NCBI GenBank assembly: GCA_010909725.1
Contig: JAACMV010000022.1
Location: 806,001 to 870,000 of the forward strand
Source: Picochlorum sp. 'celeri'
Taxonomy: Eukaryota; Chlorophyta; Trebouxiophyceae
Length of the DNA: 64,000 nt
Reading direction: 5' to 3'
A model generated the notes under the pieces. It did not search any database and had not been told where the DNA came from. It was given only the letters and a program-made list of their open reading frames with translations. Positions 61,775 to 64,000 of the stretch are shown in pieces. The translations under genes and the position numbers were made by a program. Each line of letters begins with the position of its first letter. Positions within the stretch are counted from its first letter, which is position 1.

Positions 61775-63598
61775 TTAGCGCCTTTTCTCCTTTTCTTGCT
61801 TCAGAGAATCATCAATCATGACTTCTGCCATGACTGCCATGGCAAGCAGAGCATTTGGTGTCAATTTTCCTGCAATCAGAGGGCTCTTTAACTCGGATAT
61901 AGCAGCATTCCCTATATGTTGAATTGATAGCATTAGATTCAGCATTTCTGGCGATACATCGTCGACCCACCCAACCCGAGTAAACTCTGGTGTCCATACC
62001 CATGCAGGAAGTGAGCCCTTGGTGCAAAAGCTGCAACCAGAATCCTTACACTTGTTGCACATAGGCCTCTCTGCCATCATTATGGCAGCCGTAGCTTGCA
62101 TAAACGGACATAATTTCAGATTTGGCGCATGCCATCCTCTACAATACGGGCACTGTTGGCTCTTGAATGTTGATGGACGCATCCAAATTGGCGAACGCTC
62201 TTGGGCAAACAAAATGTCAGAGCCTTCTCTCCTTGCAGTATCTATAGATTGCAGCATGTTATAATATCCTCCATCATCTCTCTGTCGTTCTCGAATAGGA
62301 TATTCGTACTTTACAAACGAATCATCCTCAAGAATTTCATCACGCACAGCCTTGGCCTCTTTAGCCATGACACTTTCCAGTCTGAGATTCATTTGCCTGT
62401 GCCCTGCTTCTGTCCTCTTCTTTATAAAGTCCCTCTTTTTAATCGTGGGGAAAGGAATCATCCATTGAAAATCACCTGGATTTCTATCGTATGTTGTCTC
62501 CTCTTTGACGTCGTCATGATCAGGAGTGTCCTCCTCAACAACTCTAGGAACCACCTTGTCTTTGGAACGAGGCTCCAGTTCCGGCACAGGGTATTTACCT
62601 TCCAACTCCTTCATTATCGCAGTAGCAACATCCTTCTCGTTTTTCGACTTCGCGTAGCGATACGCTTTCCTATACGCCATAGACTCGAGCCCCTCTATCG
62701 ACATCTGCACATGCTCTCTGGTCCGATACCCCAATTCTCTGCCTGTCAGAGACCTGACGCAGGCCATTCCCGACCAAGGCTGCTTACACGCAGGGCACAC
62801 CCCACAAGGTATCGTGTGAAATTTATACAATGGATTCTTATCGTACATCCTTTTGCGCTCCTCAGCAAACTGCTTCTGTTGCGCAATTCTCCGGAAATGC
62901 AAGCTGCTGACTTCTGTGTGACGACTTTGATTAGATTTTGCAACACTTTGCACCATCTCCTTCCCTTGCTGAACAAGAGATACTAAGTAGTGACTCAAAT
63001 CCACTCCATACCGCTGGAAATATACATTTGGGTCGTAGTTTGAAAGCGGAAAATTCAAATGCTCCTCTGCATCACCCCTCCCCAAGATGGAAATAAGAGC
63101 CTTGTCAGCTGCTCGTGCCGCACTCTCCGCTGTCGGATATTTTGCCCCAAATTTGACAAAAGCCTTTTTATTTTTCATCCGATGAACAGAATATTTAGGA
63201 ATGAGCACCTCCCATCTATCCCACTGTGGGTGTTTCTGTATTCGATCATAGTGCTCCTCATGATTGTCAACAGGCCTTCCTGTGCCCTGGTCAGCAGGTT
63301 CCATTCCACGTCCATTAGGATTTGAACTTGCGTCTATAGTATGTTGACTCGCTCCATCCGATGTACTCGCCAACATGTGCGACACTTGCCTGGCATCCAG
63401 TTCTTCTTGTTCTTCTTCATTGTGATCATCATGCCTCTTTTGTCTCTTTCGCTGCCCCTCCGTCTTCCCAGGATCCTCATCAATAGTTTCCTTCTCAAGA
63501 GCAGTATCAGCACCAGCGCTGCTATTTAACTCGGATATATCGAGCGGCTGCTCATGTGAAGTTTCATGCCTGCTCCTGCTCCTCGTCCGTGGGGGCAT
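61775..63598 (-). CDS. AP2-like domain protein with Cys clusters, unknown
   Basis: Single-exon 607-residue protein. Residues 1-115 are disordered and basic/acidic. Residues about 124-190 resemble an AP2 DNA-binding domain: RWEVLIPKYSV, KKAFVKFGAKYPTAESAARA and HLNFPLSNYDP, with the WEV strand, the AA-x-A-x-D helix and the LNFP end. Three Cys clusters follow, CGVCPACKQPW (about 265), CPYCRGWH (about 500) and CNKCKDSGCSFCTKG (about 540), which may bind zinc. The rest is helical and charged. The match to AP2 is by pattern, and the combination with zinc clusters is not one I know. It may be a DNA- or RNA-binding nuclear protein. Confidence 0.7.
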   Translation of the reverse strand: MPPRTRSRSRHETSHEQPLDISELNSSAGADTALEKETIDEDPGKTEGQRKRQKRHDDHNEEEQEELDARQVSHMLASTSDGASQHTIDASSNPNGRGMEPADQGTGRPVDNHEEHYDRIQKHPQWDRWEVLIPKYSVHRMKNKKAFVKFGAKYPTAESAARAADKALISILGRGDAEEHLNFPLSNYDPNVYFQRYGVDLSHYLVSLVQQGKEMVQSVAKSNQSRHTEVSSLHFRRIAQQKQFAEERKRMYDKNPLYKFHTIPCGVCPACKQPWSGMACVRSLTGRELGYRTREHVQMSIEGLESMAYRKAYRYAKSKNEKDVATAIMKELEGKYPVPELEPRSKDKVVPRVVEEDTPDHDDVKEETTYDRNPGDFQWMIPFPTIKKRDFIKKRTEAGHRQMNLRLESVMAKEAKAVRDEILEDDSFVKYEYPIRERQRDDGGYYNMLQSIDTARREGSDILFAQERSPIWMRPSTFKSQQCPYCRGWHAPNLKLCPFMQATAAIMMAERPMCNKCKDSGCSFCTKGSLPAWVWTPEFTRVGWVDDVSPEMLNLMLSIQHIGNAAISELKSPLIAGKLTPNALLAMAVMAEVMIDDSLKQEKEKRR

Positions 63599-64000
63599 TC
63601 TCTATTCCCTGCTCTTTCAGAGACCCATAGCAGGCATTTTTTCCTTCAAGTGTAAAATATAGTGCATGAAGAACTGCATGCATGGGTCTGTGTGTCTGTT
63701 CATATGTTTACGGGCCTATAGGGGGGAAAAACTTTATATAGCTGTAACCACAAACGCGATTCCCGCTTCCCTGCAGCAGGATAAATTACACTGTGTACAT
63801 AAAAATGACTAATATTGTAATACAAAGTTATTGAGACTGCGAGGGGTAGGAAGCCCGCCACGCTGCGTTCGCGAGCGTCGATTTAGCGAAAAATTCGCGT
63901 AAATTCAGATGCCCGAATTTTTGTGGTGCCCTAGGAACGCCATTGAAGCGCGATAGAAATACAACTATATATGATACATAAGATGGTGTATCTCCTTGTC
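63599..64000. other. Right-edge intergenic region
   Basis: About 400 bp upstream of the AP2-like gene, up to the window edge. Two small inverted repeats stand out in a locally CpG-rich patch: acgctgcgttcgcgagcgt (63860-63878, a TTCG loop with one bulge) and gcgaaaaattcgc (63886-63898). No gene is recognised, although one may begin beyond 64000. Confidence 0.4.

Noticed and set aside
1..64000. Operon, CRISPR, phage or transposon
   Set aside because: Gene order, introns, leaders and eukaryotic families make this nuclear DNA. No repeat array, transposase or reverse transcriptase was recognised.

Overview
This window is nuclear DNA of a compact eukaryotic genome, most likely a small unicellular green alga (a trebouxiophyte-type picoalga such as Picochlorum is my best guess; this is inference). 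It holds about 40 protein genes in 64 kb, with short GT-AG introns and short intergenic spaces. The green lineage is indicated by an OEP80-type plastid envelope protein, a CYP97A carotene hydroxylase, RUS/DUF647, PLATZ, a GIP1-like protein, a branching enzyme and several proteins with plastid-type leaders. An in-frame TGA at the catalytic position of a glutathione peroxidase points to selenocysteine, which land plants lack and many algae keep.

Layout. 1-8 kb: a partial secreted protein, OEP80, a disordered protein, ribosomal eL37, a coiled-coil protein, a 61-residue membrane micropeptide and COQ10. 8-16 kb: branching enzyme, EcKinase-like phosphotransferase, amino-acid transporter, ABC1 kinase and eIF4E. 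16-26 kb: a five-exon ERG28, the putative seleno-GPx with a Tat-like lumen signal, ribosomal eL14, RUS, a 1170-residue FAD-oxidase/CFA-synthase/membrane fusion and an HCNGP-like splicing protein. 26-38 kb: a WW-like protein, sulfotransferase, CDC5, a GIP1-like protein, a CBS-DCC fusion, a VIT1-type transporter and ribosomal uL15. 38-48 kb: mitoribosomal mS34, a long coiled-coil protein, PLATZ, organellar RF1, TMEM208/SND2, an oxysterol-binding protein and a three-exon bZIP factor. 48-64 kb: a SEC14-like protein, RbfA, HU, BTB-kelch, metallophosphatase, PUS1, eEF2 methyltransferase, CYP97A and an AP2-like Cys-rich protein.

The genes do not form one pathway; the order looks like a normal eukaryotic mixture. 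A theme is organelle gene expression and biogenesis (OEP80, RF1, RbfA, HU, mS34), plus lipid, sterol and carotenoid metabolism (ERG28, ORP, CFA fusion, CYP97A). Genes are mostly in convergent or divergent pairs. Convergent stops are often less than 100 bp apart, and in two pairs only 0 or 1 bp apart. All exon boundaries were assigned by hand from homology, frame and GT-AG signals. The splice donors show a strong bias: G at +5 in all 31 introns and never A at +4. No tRNA, rRNA, CRISPR or transposon was recognised.
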